A DNA stretch of 64,000 nucleotides from Candidatus Zixiibacteriota bacterium (GTDB lineage: Bacteria > Zixibacteria > MSB-5A5 > GN15 > PGXB01), in NCBI GenBank assembly GCA_900498245.1, contig LS998015.1, positions 2,210,734-2,274,733 of the forward strand, written 5' to 3'. Positions 17,484-25,959 of this stretch are shown piece after piece. The notes beneath the pieces are model-generated. The model saw nothing but the letters and a program-made list of their open reading frames with translations. It searched no databases and was not told the DNA's origin. Within the stretch, counting starts at the first letter, position 1. Each line of letters opens with the position of its first letter. The position numbers and the translations under genes are program-made.

Positions 17484-17997
17484 CCACAACTTTCTTTGGA
17501 TCAAACTGGCCGTCTCACTGACGCTTTTACTTGCTGCCGTCTATTGTATTGATATGTCATTTTCAGGGATTGCCAATGCCATATCCGCTTCCAGACTATC
17601 TTCAGAAATAAGGGCCAATCCTCAATTATGGTCATCAGAGATTCAAACCCTGAAGGAACATAAAGCAGATTTGGAGAAACGCTTTAAAAAAACTGCGAAT
17701 CTGATTGTGCCTGATTTACAGTCATTTTCGAAAGTTGCGGGAAAATATGGTTTAAAGCTGGTGGGTGTCAATCTGAGAGGGACATCGCCCGGAGACAAGA
17801 TAGCGGAGCAGAGCTATACCCTTATATTTCAGGGGGAGCTTACCCCTCTGCTTGATGCACTCGACTTTGTGGAAAACAATATGCGTCTAAAAATAGAAAG
17901 TATCGCTCTCGGGCCTTCACAAACCCGGAGTAACAATTTGGAAATGAGTCTGCGGTTTTCCTCTTCGGAGAAAGCAATTGAAGCCGGAAAAAATTAA
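17470..17997 (+). CDS. PilO/GspM-like inner-membrane protein
   Basis: 175 residues: short cytoplasmic N-terminus, one membrane helix (about 9-35), a coiled coil (about 55-75) and a small periplasmic alpha/beta domain with the strand pattern seen in PilO (LKLVGVNLRG ... YTLIFQGELTPLLDALDFVEN). PilO/GspM pairs with PilN/GspL to form the periplasmic alignment complex under the secretin. The gene overlaps its neighbours on both sides (14 bp and 20 bp), indicating tight translational coupling. Confidence 0.75.
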   Translation: MKKTSHNFLWIKLAVSLTLLLAAVYCIDMSFSGIANAISASRLSSEIRANPQLWSSEIQTLKEHKADLEKRFKKTANLIVPDLQSFSKVAGKYGLKLVGVNLRGTSPGDKIAEQSYTLIFQGELTPLLDALDFVENNMRLKIESIALGPSQTRSNNLEMSLRFSSSEKAIEAGKN

Positions 17998-18454
17998 ACG
18001 CTTGGCCTTTCTTCTCTTGTTGGCCATTGCCCTGTTCATCTGGATTCGTAATTTCAATTTCCTCGGGCAGAATGAGAATTATTTCAAGATTTTGGAAACC
18101 ACGACAAAGAAGACTCATCCAGGAACCGCCAATATGAGGCGCCTTGATTATAAAAAGCCACTATTTAACCCTTTTATCAAACCGGATCCGGTCGCTTCGT
18201 CAAATACCTTGGCCAGAAACAGCAGGCAGGGTGCACCCATTGTTCCGGAACGACTCTCCCCAAAGTATGTTCTGGACGGCGTGGTTCCGGGAACCGGACA
18301 TCCTCAAGCCGTCATACGCATTCTTTCGGGCGGCACCCGGTTGATTTCGGTCAAGGACACCATAGGAGTATGGAAGGTAGTTTCGATTGACCCCAATCGG
18401 GTAATATTTGCCACCGGCAAATATCGGGATACTCTGCGACTGCCCGGCAAATGA
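17978..18454 (+). CDS. GspC/PilP-like periplasmic connector
   Basis: 158 residues starting at TTG 17978, with GGAG seven bases upstream. One N-terminal membrane helix (RLAFLLLLAIALFIWI) is followed by a proline-rich linker and a C-terminal beta domain (YVLDGVVPGTGHPQAVIRIL...GVWKVVSIDPNRVIFATG). That last part matches the homology-region (HR) fold of GspC and PilP, which contacts the secretin's N0 domain. Position between the PilO-like and pseudopilin genes agrees. The TTG start and 20-bp overlap with the upstream gene suggest coupled, lower-level translation. Confidence 0.75.
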   Translation: MKPEKIKRLAFLLLLAIALFIWIRNFNFLGQNENYFKILETTTKKTHPGTANMRRLDYKKPLFNPFIKPDPVASSNTLARNSRQGAPIVPERLSPKYVLDGVVPGTGHPQAVIRILSGGTRLISVKDTIGVWKVVSIDPNRVIFATGKYRDTLRLPGK

Positions 18455-18461
18455 GAGTCTC

Positions 18462-19832
18462 ATGAATAGAATTCTGGACAATTCCAAGGGTTCGGCGCTG
18501 GTGGCGGTACTGGCCGTGCTTTTCATTTTGCTGGCGACATTCTTTTCTGTTTTTGCCTTTGCTGTCAGTCGCGCTGCCTTTCTGCAAAAGAAGATTAATC
18601 TTGACCGGGCTTCCTATCTGGCTGACGCCGGCATAAATCATCTGATTTATTTACTCTCTAAAGACAGTCTGAATTACAAACAGGCCATTGAAAACGGAGT
18701 CACCAATTTCATCTCTGCGAATGAGAAATACTCTGTCACGGTAAGCCTTTCCGGCGGGTATCTGATGGCGACATCGACAGGAATTGTCGGAACCAGAAAG
18801 TTTATCCGAAAGGCACTCATAGGTCTTCAGCCGTGGAGAGATTTGAATGCCGCAGTCATTAATGGCAATCTCAATTATCCTCTGGTTTTGGCGGGAAAGA
18901 GCCTGATTAAGGGGGATGCCATCGCAGGTCCGGAGTCGGTTATTAGGGGCTCCATTGAAGGTGAAATGAATTCCAAAGAGGACCTTGTTGATGGAAAAAT
19001 TTATGCAAAGAGGAACCTGTTGTTTCCTAAAGCAGATCCCCAAATTATGGGAGAGTCTATCGCGGCCTTGTACGCAAAATCCAAGAATCCCAGCCAGTTT
19101 TTCCCAGGATCGGCAGTCCTCTCCAATTTGGAAATCAGAAAGAAGGACGGCAATATGGTTATTTCCATTGAAAACAACCTGGAAATTAACTCTTTGATTT
19201 TAAGCTCCAAGACAAAGGAAATCTCCATATTTGCTGGCGGGAATATTGAGATCAATGACAAGAGTCATATTCAGGGACCGATTGAAATAGTCTCCAACGG
19301 GTATATAAACATCAACGATGAATCCCGTCTGGATGGAGCCCTGCTTGTTGCAGATGATAGCATATTATTTCAGGACAGAGTGAATTTCAGAGGGCAGGCC
19401 ATAAGTGGCAAGGCCATCAAGGTTAAAGGCGGCAGGATTGATTATCCCTCCCTTCTCTATGTTTGGTCGATGGAGGAATCTGTAGGTGACAGCAATTACG
19501 TTGAATTCATGCCAGGGACTTTCTCCAGAACAATGGCCTTTATAACTGAACCAAAAGCAACCGACAGACATTTGCGATATATGCTGAAGGTTGATACCGG
19601 AGCTTCGATTACCGGATTGATTTACAGCCAGCAATATACAGAATTACACGGTTTATTTAAGGGCATATCTCTGACTGACAGTTATTGGTTTTACAAAGCG
19701 CCAACAGCTTATGTCAACTGGCTGAAAGATGTAGTGATCGATCGAGCGGGTCTGGATTTCATGCCGGTTTTGCCGATTTCCTTTCCCAATCAAAACGGCT
19801 TTGCAGTTTTTCGGGAGTATGAAGAAAAATGA
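18462..19832 (+). CDS. PilX/GspK-like minor pseudopilin with beta-solenoid-like body
   Basis: About 456 residues from ATG 18462; an upstream in-frame ATG at 18408 would run back into the previous gene. The N-terminus reads GSALVAVLAVLFILLATF followed by a long amphipathic helix with LADAGIN, the pattern of PilX/GspK proteins, which lack the usual Glu5-type cleavage signal. The body differs from both families: it has repeated short hydrophobic strands (for example NAAVINGNLNYPLVLAG, ISIFAGGNIEINDKSHI, GYININDESRL) of the kind seen in left- or right-handed beta-solenoids. It may sit at the pseudopilus tip. It is joined to the next gene by an ATGA overlap. Confidence 0.7.
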   Translation: MNRILDNSKGSALVAVLAVLFILLATFFSVFAFAVSRAAFLQKKINLDRASYLADAGINHLIYLLSKDSLNYKQAIENGVTNFISANEKYSVTVSLSGGYLMATSTGIVGTRKFIRKALIGLQPWRDLNAAVINGNLNYPLVLAGKSLIKGDAIAGPESVIRGSIEGEMNSKEDLVDGKIYAKRNLLFPKADPQIMGESIAALYAKSKNPSQFFPGSAVLSNLEIRKKDGNMVISIENNLEINSLILSSKTKEISIFAGGNIEINDKSHIQGPIEIVSNGYININDESRLDGALLVADDSILFQDRVNFRGQAISGKAIKVKGGRIDYPSLLYVWSMEESVGDSNYVEFMPGTFSRTMAFITEPKATDRHLRYMLKVDTGASITGLIYSQQYTELHGLFKGISLTDSYWFYKAPTAYVNWLKDVVIDRAGLDFMPVLPISFPNQNGFAVFREYEEK

Positions 19833-20194
19833 AAAGGAATGCTTTCAAGGTTGCAGATCAAAGAGGCTTGACCTTATTGGAGGTCTTAATTGCCTCCTCA
19901 GTCTTCATGATTGGCTTCACAATCATGGTCTTCCTGCTTAACCAGATGCAGGGCAGGTTTTCATCCAAGGAAATGGTTCTGGCCTATCAGCTGGCCAAAG
20001 AGGAAATGGAAAAAACGCTGGCTGCCAATAATTTTGAATCCCTGACAAAAACTGAGATTAGGTCAAAGATTTCATTTTTCGTTGAGCGGCAAATTACTGA
20101 TAATGATGGACTGGTATCGATCAGAATTAATGTCACCAGAGCCAAAACCGGGAAAAAGCTGGTTACACTATATGACGAAATTTTTTCACGATAA
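19829..20194 (+). CDS. Prepilin-like protein, PilV/GspI type
   Basis: 121 residues with a class III prepilin signal: RG followed by LTLLEVLIASSVFMIGFTIM, where Glu is at position +5 after the cleavage glycine. The helix is followed by a short globular domain (LAYQLAKEEMEKTLAANNFESL), as in GspI and PilV. It would be a minor pseudopilin of the tip complex. Start and stop overlap both neighbours (4 bp upstream, 23 bp downstream). No prepilin peptidase is encoded in this window. Confidence 0.8.
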   Translation: MKRNAFKVADQRGLTLLEVLIASSVFMIGFTIMVFLLNQMQGRFSSKEMVLAYQLAKEEMEKTLAANNFESLTKTEIRSKISFFVERQITDNDGLVSIRINVTRAKTGKKLVTLYDEIFSR

Positions 20195-20699
20195 ATTGAA
20201 GAGTTCTACCGGGGCAATGCTGATTGAAATGCTGGTAGCGGTTTTCTTGGTGTCACTTTTAATGCTGTCGGTTGTGTCTTCATATTTGTTTGTCGAAAAA
20301 TTTCTGAACCGCTGGAAAACCACCAATTCCATATATCAGGAAGGCCAGTATATTACTTCCATGTTGATGGATGATTTGGCGAAATGCTATAAAATCGTTA
20401 AGCCTAGTCCAAATACTTATGGCATCATTCTGATTGACGGTGATACTGTAATATATAAAGCCGATTCGCTGAAAATATTGAGGAACAAGCGAATCTTGAA
20501 TGAGCCCGGTATTGATATTCTCAATCTCCTCATTGAAAAAAAATCCTTTTCCAGGATAACCCCGGATAGTATATTGATAAATGGTAACGTGACCTTTTCA
20601 GAAAATCTCGCTTTGATAAGGCTGGAACTGGGCGCTAAAGATCAGGTGGAGACTCTCTCTTGTAGTGTAAGGATGGCCAATGAAAATTGGGTTTACTAA
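20172..20699 (+). CDS. Prepilin-like protein, PilW/GspJ type
   Basis: About 175 residues from ATG 20172. The cleavage signal is TG followed by AMLIEMLVAVFLVSLLMLSV with Glu at +5, then a helix and a beta-rich domain typical of GspJ/PilW (YGIILIDGDTVIYKADSLKIL). Upstream in-frame ATGs exist but lie inside the preceding gene; 20172 puts the cleavage site near residue 16. It is probably a minor pseudopilin working with the preceding GspI/PilV-like protein. The 3' end overlaps the next prepilin gene by 20 bp. Confidence 0.78.
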   Translation: MTKFFHDKLKSSTGAMLIEMLVAVFLVSLLMLSVVSSYLFVEKFLNRWKTTNSIYQEGQYITSMLMDDLAKCYKIVKPSPNTYGIILIDGDTVIYKADSLKILRNKRILNEPGIDILNLLIEKKSFSRITPDSILINGNVTFSENLALIRLELGAKDQVETLSCSVRMANENWVY

Positions 20700-21147
20700 G
20701 AGGCGGTTTCCAGGTTTCGAAAGGTGGAAACAAGTCAAAGGGTTTTCACTGATTGAACTCTTAATTGTCCTGGTTATCATAGGCATTCTGGCAGGACTGG
20801 CCATCCCCCGCTATATGAGTTCCACAACCAAGGCCAAGCAAACAGAGGCCAAAGAGATATTGCATCAGATCTTTCTTCTTGAAAGGTCATATTTTGATGA
20901 GAATGATGAATACTGGATTCCTGATGACGGCACTGTTGCTGATAGAGACCACCCTGATGCTTTTCTGGATATAGGGGTAGAAATAATGGCTTCAGCCCGC
21001 TATCGTTATGTGATAACAGGCAATAAGGAAAATTTCACTGCTACTGCAACGGCTGAGCATTTGGATGATGATCCCGCCATAGACCAGTGGCAAATTGATG
21101 AAAAGGGCTTATTGCGGGTCCTTATAGATGATTCAAAAACGAAGTGA
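20680..21147 (+). CDS. Major prepilin/pseudopilin, PilA/GspG type
   Basis: 155 residues. A basic leader ends in KG, followed by FSLIELLIVLVIIGILAGLA and IPRY, the classical N-methylated prepilin signal with Glu5. The C-terminal domain has an acidic DENDEYWIPDDG loop and ends without the calcium-loop signature I would expect from GspG, so it may be a PilA-type subunit. It is the last gene of the operon. An AT-rich inverted repeat just downstream (21173-21203) may end transcription. Confidence 0.88.
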   Translation: MKIGFTKRRFPGFERWKQVKGFSLIELLIVLVIIGILAGLAIPRYMSSTTKAKQTEAKEILHQIFLLERSYFDENDEYWIPDDGTVADRDHPDAFLDIGVEIMASARYRYVITGNKENFTATATAEHLDDDPAIDQWQIDEKGLLRVLIDDSKTK

Positions 21148-21746
21148 TCGAGAGTAGAAAATCCAATAATTTAGAAAAAATTCTAACCGTCATAAATTTT
21201 TCTACTAATACCTTATCATTTGCTAAGATATAAGTACGGAATAGCTTAGATAAAGGAGTCGAATATAGCCAGACTATTATTATTCGATAGATTTGCTAAC
21301 AAGTGCGCAAATTATGACATTGTGTGCGTTTGAGGGCCAATTAAAGATCCAAGAAGAATTTGGATTTCTTTGGAATAGCTATTTATCACCGCGTCGCAAA
21401 CTGATAAAAATGCTTCCCTATCTGCATAGACTCATAAACCGCAGAGTTTCTTCAACTGTGGGAGGAAATTCTTTTATGAACATATAAAACGCTATTGGGC
21501 TTTGGGATATGGTATTTAGGTTAATGTCATGCTTCATGGGGGCACCCCAATGCCAAGCACTGGAGAGTGACACGCATGGCGGTTAAGGAATTCATTATTA
21601 CATACGCAAAAGCGCGGTTAATAAAAAAATACGACAATTTCAGGGCTCTTTTCGTTTTGCATTCAAAAATCTTAAATGGCTTTATCCCTCGTTACGCGCA
21701 TAGATTTAGGCAATAGACTCCCGCATCCGGCAGATGAGGACGGTCC
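21148..21746. other. Intergenic region between the pilus operon and the integrative element
   Basis: About 600 bp. An AT-rich imperfect hairpin (AGAAAAAATT / AAATTTTTCT, 21173-21203) follows the prepilin gene and may act as a terminator. A 46-codon frame at 21576-21716 is listed separately with low confidence. The left boundary of the serine-recombinase element probably lies here, but I found no convincing direct repeat matching the far side near 42.8-43.3 kb. Confidence 0.4.
21576..21716 (+). CDS. Possible 46-residue small protein
   Basis: ATG 21576 is preceded at eight bases by GGAGAG, and the frame runs 46 codons to TAG at 21716. The product is basic (MAVKEFIITYAKARLIKKYD...) with no recognised motif or membrane segment. 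The ribosome-binding site is the only positive evidence, and a chance frame in a non-coding region is quite possible. Confidence 0.22.
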   Translation: MAVKEFIITYAKARLIKKYDNFRALFVLHSKILNGFIPRYAHRFRQ

Positions 21747-21757
21747 TCATCCGCCGG
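21727..21757. terminator. Strong GC-rich hairpin at the end of the minus-strand operon
   Basis: GATGAGGAC and GTCCTCATC form a near-perfect palindrome flanked by CCGG on both sides, in an otherwise AT-rich region. It overlaps the 3' end of the replication-relaxation gene, so it could stop transcription of that operon or be a repetitive extragenic palindrome. There is no long T-run on either side. Confidence 0.45.
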
Positions 21758-22703
21758 ACCCATGCTCACCTTTAGCTAGCTCAGGCTTCTGGTTCACGCA
21801 CTGGTGGTTTACCTGGCGCGATCGGGAGTTTTGAGGGAAAGGAAATGGACTAAAGGCGACGACTTCACCATTATTCTGAATTGAATTCCAGTTCGATTCA
21901 TAAATGCAGGCGGAATCAAATGGATTGGATTTATTTATTACTCTCATCGCAATGATATCAAGCCGAGAATATTGCTGTTTTAGATATAGAAGGTTTTGAA
22001 GCATATTTTTTAAGCGCCTTTCAGAGTTCGTGATATAAATTACTCTAAATGAGTGAATGCCAAGTTTGACAAAATTTTCTTTCTTTGACCACAAAGAGAG
22101 ATAGGCCTTAAATTTCTGCCGAATGCGAGTTAGGTCTGTAGTTCCTTGGTCAATCTCCAAAAAGTAATAAAAATCTCTTCCTGATAGGTTCAATCCGAAA
22201 AAAGCATCTGGTATTATTGGCACCTTTAGAAAACCGGCTTTCCCAATAATATCGACAACCATCTTCAACCCTCTCCCCTGTTTCCAAAAAGACAACTGCA
22301 GATCATCAAATAATTTGACCGCCAACTCAAGACTAATTCTAAAATTATTGATCCCGGACGTGTGGATACTATGCTGTAATGAAATTTTGGAGCGAGTATT
22401 TGGCTCAAGATCATAATGCCATTTATTTATCAAAAGTTTTGCGCCAATTTTGGATAGGGTATAAAAAAAAGCTGACGAACCATCTCCCATTCTTGTTGGC
22501 ATAACAACTCGATTGAGATACGCATGTTGCCACAGCTGAAAAAGCCGTTTCCTGGCTCGACTGATTGAAGAAAAGAGTAATCGATTGATTTGCTCGGCCG
22601 AAAGTATCCGATAATCAAACACTTTTAATAGGATATTCTTATCCCTTTCAGTTATTTGAATCGGCCTTAATTTTTCCAATGACCGTTTAATTCTTGATTT
22701 CAT
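21747..22703 (-). CDS. Replication-relaxation family protein
   Basis: 318 residues. The N-terminal part is a winged-helix DNA-binding domain (ITERDKNILLKVFDYRILSAEQINRLLF...SRARKRLFQLWQHAYLNRV). The C-terminal part has a restriction-like fold pattern with PDAFFGL and FFLEIDQGTTDLTRIRQKFKAY-type residues. This is the architecture of the replication-relaxation family (PF13814) found on plasmids and integrative elements, usually thought to act in element replication or mobilisation. It is the last gene of a four-gene overlapping operon (regulator, unknown, RuvC-like, this), overlapping the RuvC-like gene by 17 bp. The final 20 residues are low-complexity and pass through the terminal hairpin. 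Confidence 0.78.
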   Translation of the reverse strand: MKSRIKRSLEKLRPIQITERDKNILLKVFDYRILSAEQINRLLFSSISRARKRLFQLWQHAYLNRVVMPTRMGDGSSAFFYTLSKIGAKLLINKWHYDLEPNTRSKISLQHSIHTSGINNFRISLELAVKLFDDLQLSFWKQGRGLKMVVDIIGKAGFLKVPIIPDAFFGLNLSGRDFYYFLEIDQGTTDLTRIRQKFKAYLSLWSKKENFVKLGIHSFRVIYITNSERRLKNMLQNLLYLKQQYSRLDIIAMRVINKSNPFDSACIYESNWNSIQNNGEVVAFSPFPFPQNSRSRQVNHQCVNQKPELAKGEHGSGG

Positions 22704-23217
22704 GATTTTCGACTTGGTTATTCCTAGAGAAATTTAAATGGGTCAATCCACAGGCGACAGCGTCAAACATATTTTGATAGTAAATTTCCTTCCAATGACA
22801 GTTTGAGATTTTATATGCTTTAAGTTCTGGAATATTTGCAGAAATAACCTTGGAAATGAGGCGTTTTGTAGCCCTGCCGTCTCCGGTTATGGATTTTTTG
22901 ATTGTGCTGGCGGCATATTCATAAATATGAATATTATTTTGAAAAGCCTTTCTTTTTATAACCTGAATTGCATCAACCACTTGTATCCCGGGATGCCTTA
23001 TTGAAAAGCAATTTTTCTCAAGAGCTAACACTGATGGGGATTTTTCATAAATCAATCTGTCCATAACGCGGGCCAATATCATAAGCGGACGCCGACTTGA
23101 TTTTGATCGCCGCAGTACTTTCACGCCATAATCAACTAATTCTATACCCTCAAAATGAGCAAAGCCCATTTCACGAAATCCCGGATCTATGGCCAAAAGA
23201 CTAGTTTTCTTTTTCAT
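22687..23217 (-). CDS. RuvC-like Holliday junction resolvase of a mobile element
   Basis: 176 residues with an RNase H-like fold. The acidic residues expected of RuvC are visible: D11 in AIDPGFREMG, E67 in LALEKNC, and D152 in MFDAVACGLTH. It is close to the length of cellular RuvC but diverges in the middle, and the context (XRE regulator, replication-relaxation gene) is that of an element-borne resolvase, not a ruvABC operon. It probably resolves branched DNA during element replication or recombination. It overlaps neighbours by 17 bp on each side. Confidence 0.75.
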   Translation of the reverse strand: MKKKTSLLAIDPGFREMGFAHFEGIELVDYGVKVLRRSKSSRRPLMILARVMDRLIYEKSPSVLALEKNCFSIRHPGIQVVDAIQVIKRKAFQNNIHIYEYAASTIKKSITGDGRATKRLISKVISANIPELKAYKISNCHWKEIYYQNMFDAVACGLTHLNFSRNNQVENHEIKN

Positions 23218-23446
23218 ACTTGTGAATTAGGAAAATAAACAGCGATCGTCGGCTCTTTTTGATTTTATGCTCTGGAATCTCCATAACCTCGCCAAAAGCT
23301 CGATACAGGATATTTCGATTGTGTGACCGGCATATTTCTCGATAAAATGGCAGGCGTGTTTCTTCGTGAAATGCCTTGGCAATATCCAAAGCAAGGGCAT
23401 CAACTGGCGTGCGGGGAATAAAGGGTATTGGAAGTCTATTTGGCAT
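23201..23446 (-). CDS. Small unknown protein in the element operon
   Basis: 81 residues, basic, no family recognised. It contains a helical stretch (PVDALALDIAKAFHEETRLPFYREIC) and a basic C-terminus. Translation is coupled: its start overlaps the regulator gene by 11 bp and its end overlaps the RuvC-like gene by 17 bp. That tight packing, not the sequence, is the reason to treat it as a real gene; a DNA-binding accessory role is possible. Confidence 0.6.
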   Translation of the reverse strand: MPNRLPIPFIPRTPVDALALDIAKAFHEETRLPFYREICRSHNRNILYRAFGEVMEIPEHKIKKSRRSLFIFLIHKYEKEN

Positions 23447-23720
23447 CTTCTTTTTCTAATAAAGCCTGCTGCTTCAGGAAAACTTCATGGCGAACTGAAT
23501 TGAAAAGCCCGGAAAACAATATTTCGATGGGACATTGGATTATAGCGGATAATTTTAGGGCATTAACCAGGGTTGGAATTTTCTTGCCGTTTTCCCAGTA
23601 GGATATGTGAGATCTTCCGGTTAATCCGGCAAGATAGGCAACTTGGCGGAGCCTAAGGTGCTTTTTCCTGCGATACCTTCGTATTTGATTTGGAATTTGA
23701 TTTTTATTTTGTCCCCCCAT
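23436..23720 (-). CDS. XRE-family helix-turn-helix regulator
   Basis: 94 residues with a Cro/C1-type helix-turn-helix: RLRQVAYLAGLTGRSHISYWENGKKIPTLVNALKLSAII, where the YWENG turn is diagnostic. It heads the minus-strand operon. A palindromic operator (23779-23794) lies about 60 bp upstream of its start, in the divergent region shared with the small gene and serine recombinase, so it probably controls both directions, including itself. Confidence 0.8.
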   Translation of the reverse strand: MGGQNKNQIPNQIRRYRRKKHLRLRQVAYLAGLTGRSHISYWENGKKIPTLVNALKLSAIIQCPIEILFSGLFNSVRHEVFLKQQALLEKEDAK

Positions 23721-23778
23721 AGATGCACAAAGTTAATTTTGGTACTTTCAGCGTAGCCAGCCTTCGAAATCTCCTCAA

Positions 23779-23794
23779 TTCCCTACTTCGGGAA
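23779..23794. promoter_or_regulatory. Palindromic operator, copy 1 (TTCCC-N6-GGGAA)
   Basis: TTCCCTACTTCGGGAA, preceded by CAA and followed by C. The same palindrome occurs at 26147 and 41451 with matching flanks (CAATTCCC...GGGAAC). It lies between the divergent XRE gene and the recombinase transcription unit and is most simply the binding site of one of the two XRE proteins. Confidence 0.7.
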
Positions 23795-23895
23795 CCTGCT
23801 GTGGAAAAATCATATTGGATCACGGGCCATTTAATCATCTGGACCATGCTCTAGTTGATAATTCGCATAAATCGAACTAATCAGGGAATTTCACT

Positions 23896-23910
23896 GTTCC
23901 GATCGGGAAC
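23896..23910. promoter_or_regulatory. Variant palindromic operator (GTTCC-N5-GGAAC)
   Basis: GTTCCGATCGGGAAC, a one-base-shorter version of the TTCCC-N6-GGGAA operator, 50-60 bp upstream of the small gene at 23957. It may be a second, differently spaced site for the same regulator in this divergent control region. Confidence 0.5.
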
Positions 23911-23956
23911 TAAACCAACCTGGCATAAGTAGAGTTTATTGATTAGTCTTTGCCTA

Positions 23957-24127
23957 ATGCCACTTCAGCAACATCATATTGATAAACTCAAAACTATATA
24001 CCAGAAAAGATTCGGCACTTCTCTAAGCGATAAGGAGGCCTGGGAAATGGGAATCCGTCTGGTGAATCTCTTTCGCCTTTTGCTAAAATCGGATCAAAAG
24101 AAAGACGAAGAGGTTCGAACAAATTAG
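23957..24127 (+). CDS. Small helical protein preceding the serine recombinase
   Basis: 56 residues from ATG 23957 (MPLQQHHIDKLKTIYQKRFG...). It is predicted to be wholly helical, with SDKEAWEMGIRLVNLFRLLLK resembling short acidic/leucine-rich proteins often found directly upstream of large serine recombinases. It lies 59 bp before the recombinase in the same direction, so it is probably cotranscribed. A recombination-directionality or regulatory role is possible but not shown by any motif. Confidence 0.6.
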   Translation: MPLQQHHIDKLKTIYQKRFGTSLSDKEAWEMGIRLVNLFRLLLKSDQKKDEEVRTN

Positions 24128-24186
24128 AACTTGCCCCATATTCGGCCTATTTGATATGGTGAAAAAGCAATTAATCAATCTCCCCC

Positions 24187-25959
24187 ATGCCAAAACTCGC
24201 ATTATACGCTCGCAAATCAATGGAGTCTGAGGATCGTCAGGTGCTTTCCATCGATTCGCAGGTTCGAGAACTCAAAGAATTTGCCATTAAGCAAAATCTC
24301 AAGGTTGATTTCGTATTTATGGAATCCAAATCCGCAAAATCACCTGGTCGGCCGGTCTTTGCCAACATTGTCGATCAAATCCAAAAAGGCAAGCTTGATG
24401 GCCTTATATGTTGGAAACTTGATAGATTGGCCCGCAATCCGGTGGATGGCGGAGCCTTAATCTGGGCTATGGAGGAAGAACGCCTAAAGGCCATCCACAC
24501 CCCGCAACGGAGCTTTCTAAACAATGGCAATGATAAATTCTGGATGCAATTGGAGTTTGGCATGGCCAAAAAATACGTGGACGACCTTTCGGACAATGTA
24601 AAAAGAGGCCTGCGAGCAAAAATAAGCCAAGGCTGGATGCCGGGACTGCCGCCTTTAGGGTATTTGAATGACCGCAATACTCACACCATCATTAAAGATC
24701 CAAAGCGGTTTCCAATTGTCCGAAGAATGTGGGACTTGATGCTGACCGGCGCCTTTTCCCCTATGAAAATTCTGAAGATCGCCACAAGTGAGTTCAAATT
24801 GACTTCACGGAAATTTGCCCGCATGGGGGGTGGCCCGATACAATATTCGACCGTCTATAAAATATTCACCAACCCCTTTTACTACGGAGCTATACTCTAC
24901 AATAATGAACTGTTTTCGGGATCGCAGAAAGCCATGGTTACCAAATCTGAGTTTGATCGCGTTCAGGAGCTCTTGGGATTGGCCGGACGGCCAAGGCCGA
25001 AACAACATGCATTTCCCTTTACCGGACTTATAAAATGCGGGGAATGCGGTGCTTCAATTACGGCTGAAAACAAAACAAATCGGTATGGTTACAAATATAT
25101 CTACTACCACTGTTCCAAGCGGAAAAGATCGGTCATTTGCTCGCAAAAAGCTATTGAACATAAAATCCTAGAAAAGCAAGTTTCAAATTTTCTCTCCTCT
25201 CTAGCTATTAGCAGAGATATTCGGGATTGGACCTTTGAAATCCTTAAAGAGCTTCATGATGATGAGCGCCAAAAAGACAAGGCAATTTTAAAATCGCTGC
25301 ATTGTCGGAAAGAGTCTTTAAGGGAGGAACTTGCTGAATTGGTTAATTTGCGACTTCGAAGGCTACTAAATGATCAGGAATATTTATCCAAGAAATCTCA
25401 ACTCGAACAAGAACAATTTCGGTTAAGAGAGTTGTTGGAAGACAATGAAGCCCGCTTTAGCCACATCCTGAAATCATGCGAAGACGCTTTTGATTTCGCC
25501 TATACGGCGAAGAATCGCTTCGATAACGGCTCTCTTGAAGACAAAAAGGCCATTCTATGTTATTGCGGTTCGAACCTCATTTTAAGCAATGGAATACTAC
25601 AAATAAAGCCTCATAAACCGTTGGAATTGATCAGGGATACAGTAAAACGTCCTGGCTTTAAAAATATTCGGTTCGAACCTCATTTTGGTGGCTATGCTAT
25701 TGCAAAAAATGCTCCTTGCGGAAGCGGAGTATCTAATTGGCTCACCCTAATCAAGGACGTTCGAACCTTTTACCAAGAAAATCCTGATGCGTCTACCTTT
25801 AAACAGACCTGCATGAAGGTCAAAAAATATTTCGAGCTTAGGCGGAATCTAATTCGCGCCCGCAAACATATACAAAAGCGAAAACCGAATGAGCAGAAAA
25901 TGAAATTAATCAACCAAAAAGCGAATCAACCCTTAGCCCGGTTATCTGGCTCGCCTTAA
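24187..25959 (+). CDS. Large serine recombinase (integrase)
   Basis: 590 residues. The catalytic resolvase domain has the active-site serine in YARKS (S11), a conserved arginine-rich segment (CWKLDRLARN, 75-84) and the long alpha-E helix. The Recombinase domain follows (about 155-260), then a zinc ribbon with C284, C287, C309 and C318, and a coiled-coil region (about 350-430) needed for synapsis control. The last ~120 residues are basic and unusual. Such proteins integrate and excise elements at specific att sites with no DNA replication. It is the only complete recombinase in the window and is the likely mover of the 21.7-42.8 kb element. The 3' end overlaps a convergent XRE gene by 50 bp. 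Confidence 0.93.
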   Translation: MPKLALYARKSMESEDRQVLSIDSQVRELKEFAIKQNLKVDFVFMESKSAKSPGRPVFANIVDQIQKGKLDGLICWKLDRLARNPVDGGALIWAMEEERLKAIHTPQRSFLNNGNDKFWMQLEFGMAKKYVDDLSDNVKRGLRAKISQGWMPGLPPLGYLNDRNTHTIIKDPKRFPIVRRMWDLMLTGAFSPMKILKIATSEFKLTSRKFARMGGGPIQYSTVYKIFTNPFYYGAILYNNELFSGSQKAMVTKSEFDRVQELLGLAGRPRPKQHAFPFTGLIKCGECGASITAENKTNRYGYKYIYYHCSKRKRSVICSQKAIEHKILEKQVSNFLSSLAISRDIRDWTFEILKELHDDERQKDKAILKSLHCRKESLREELAELVNLRLRRLLNDQEYLSKKSQLEQEQFRLRELLEDNEARFSHILKSCEDAFDFAYTAKNRFDNGSLEDKKAILCYCGSNLILSNGILQIKPHKPLELIRDTVKRPGFKNIRFEPHFGGYAIAKNAPCGSGVSNWLTLIKDVRTFYQENPDASTFKQTCMKVKKYFELRRNLIRARKHIQKRKPNEQKMKLINQKANQPLARLSGSP

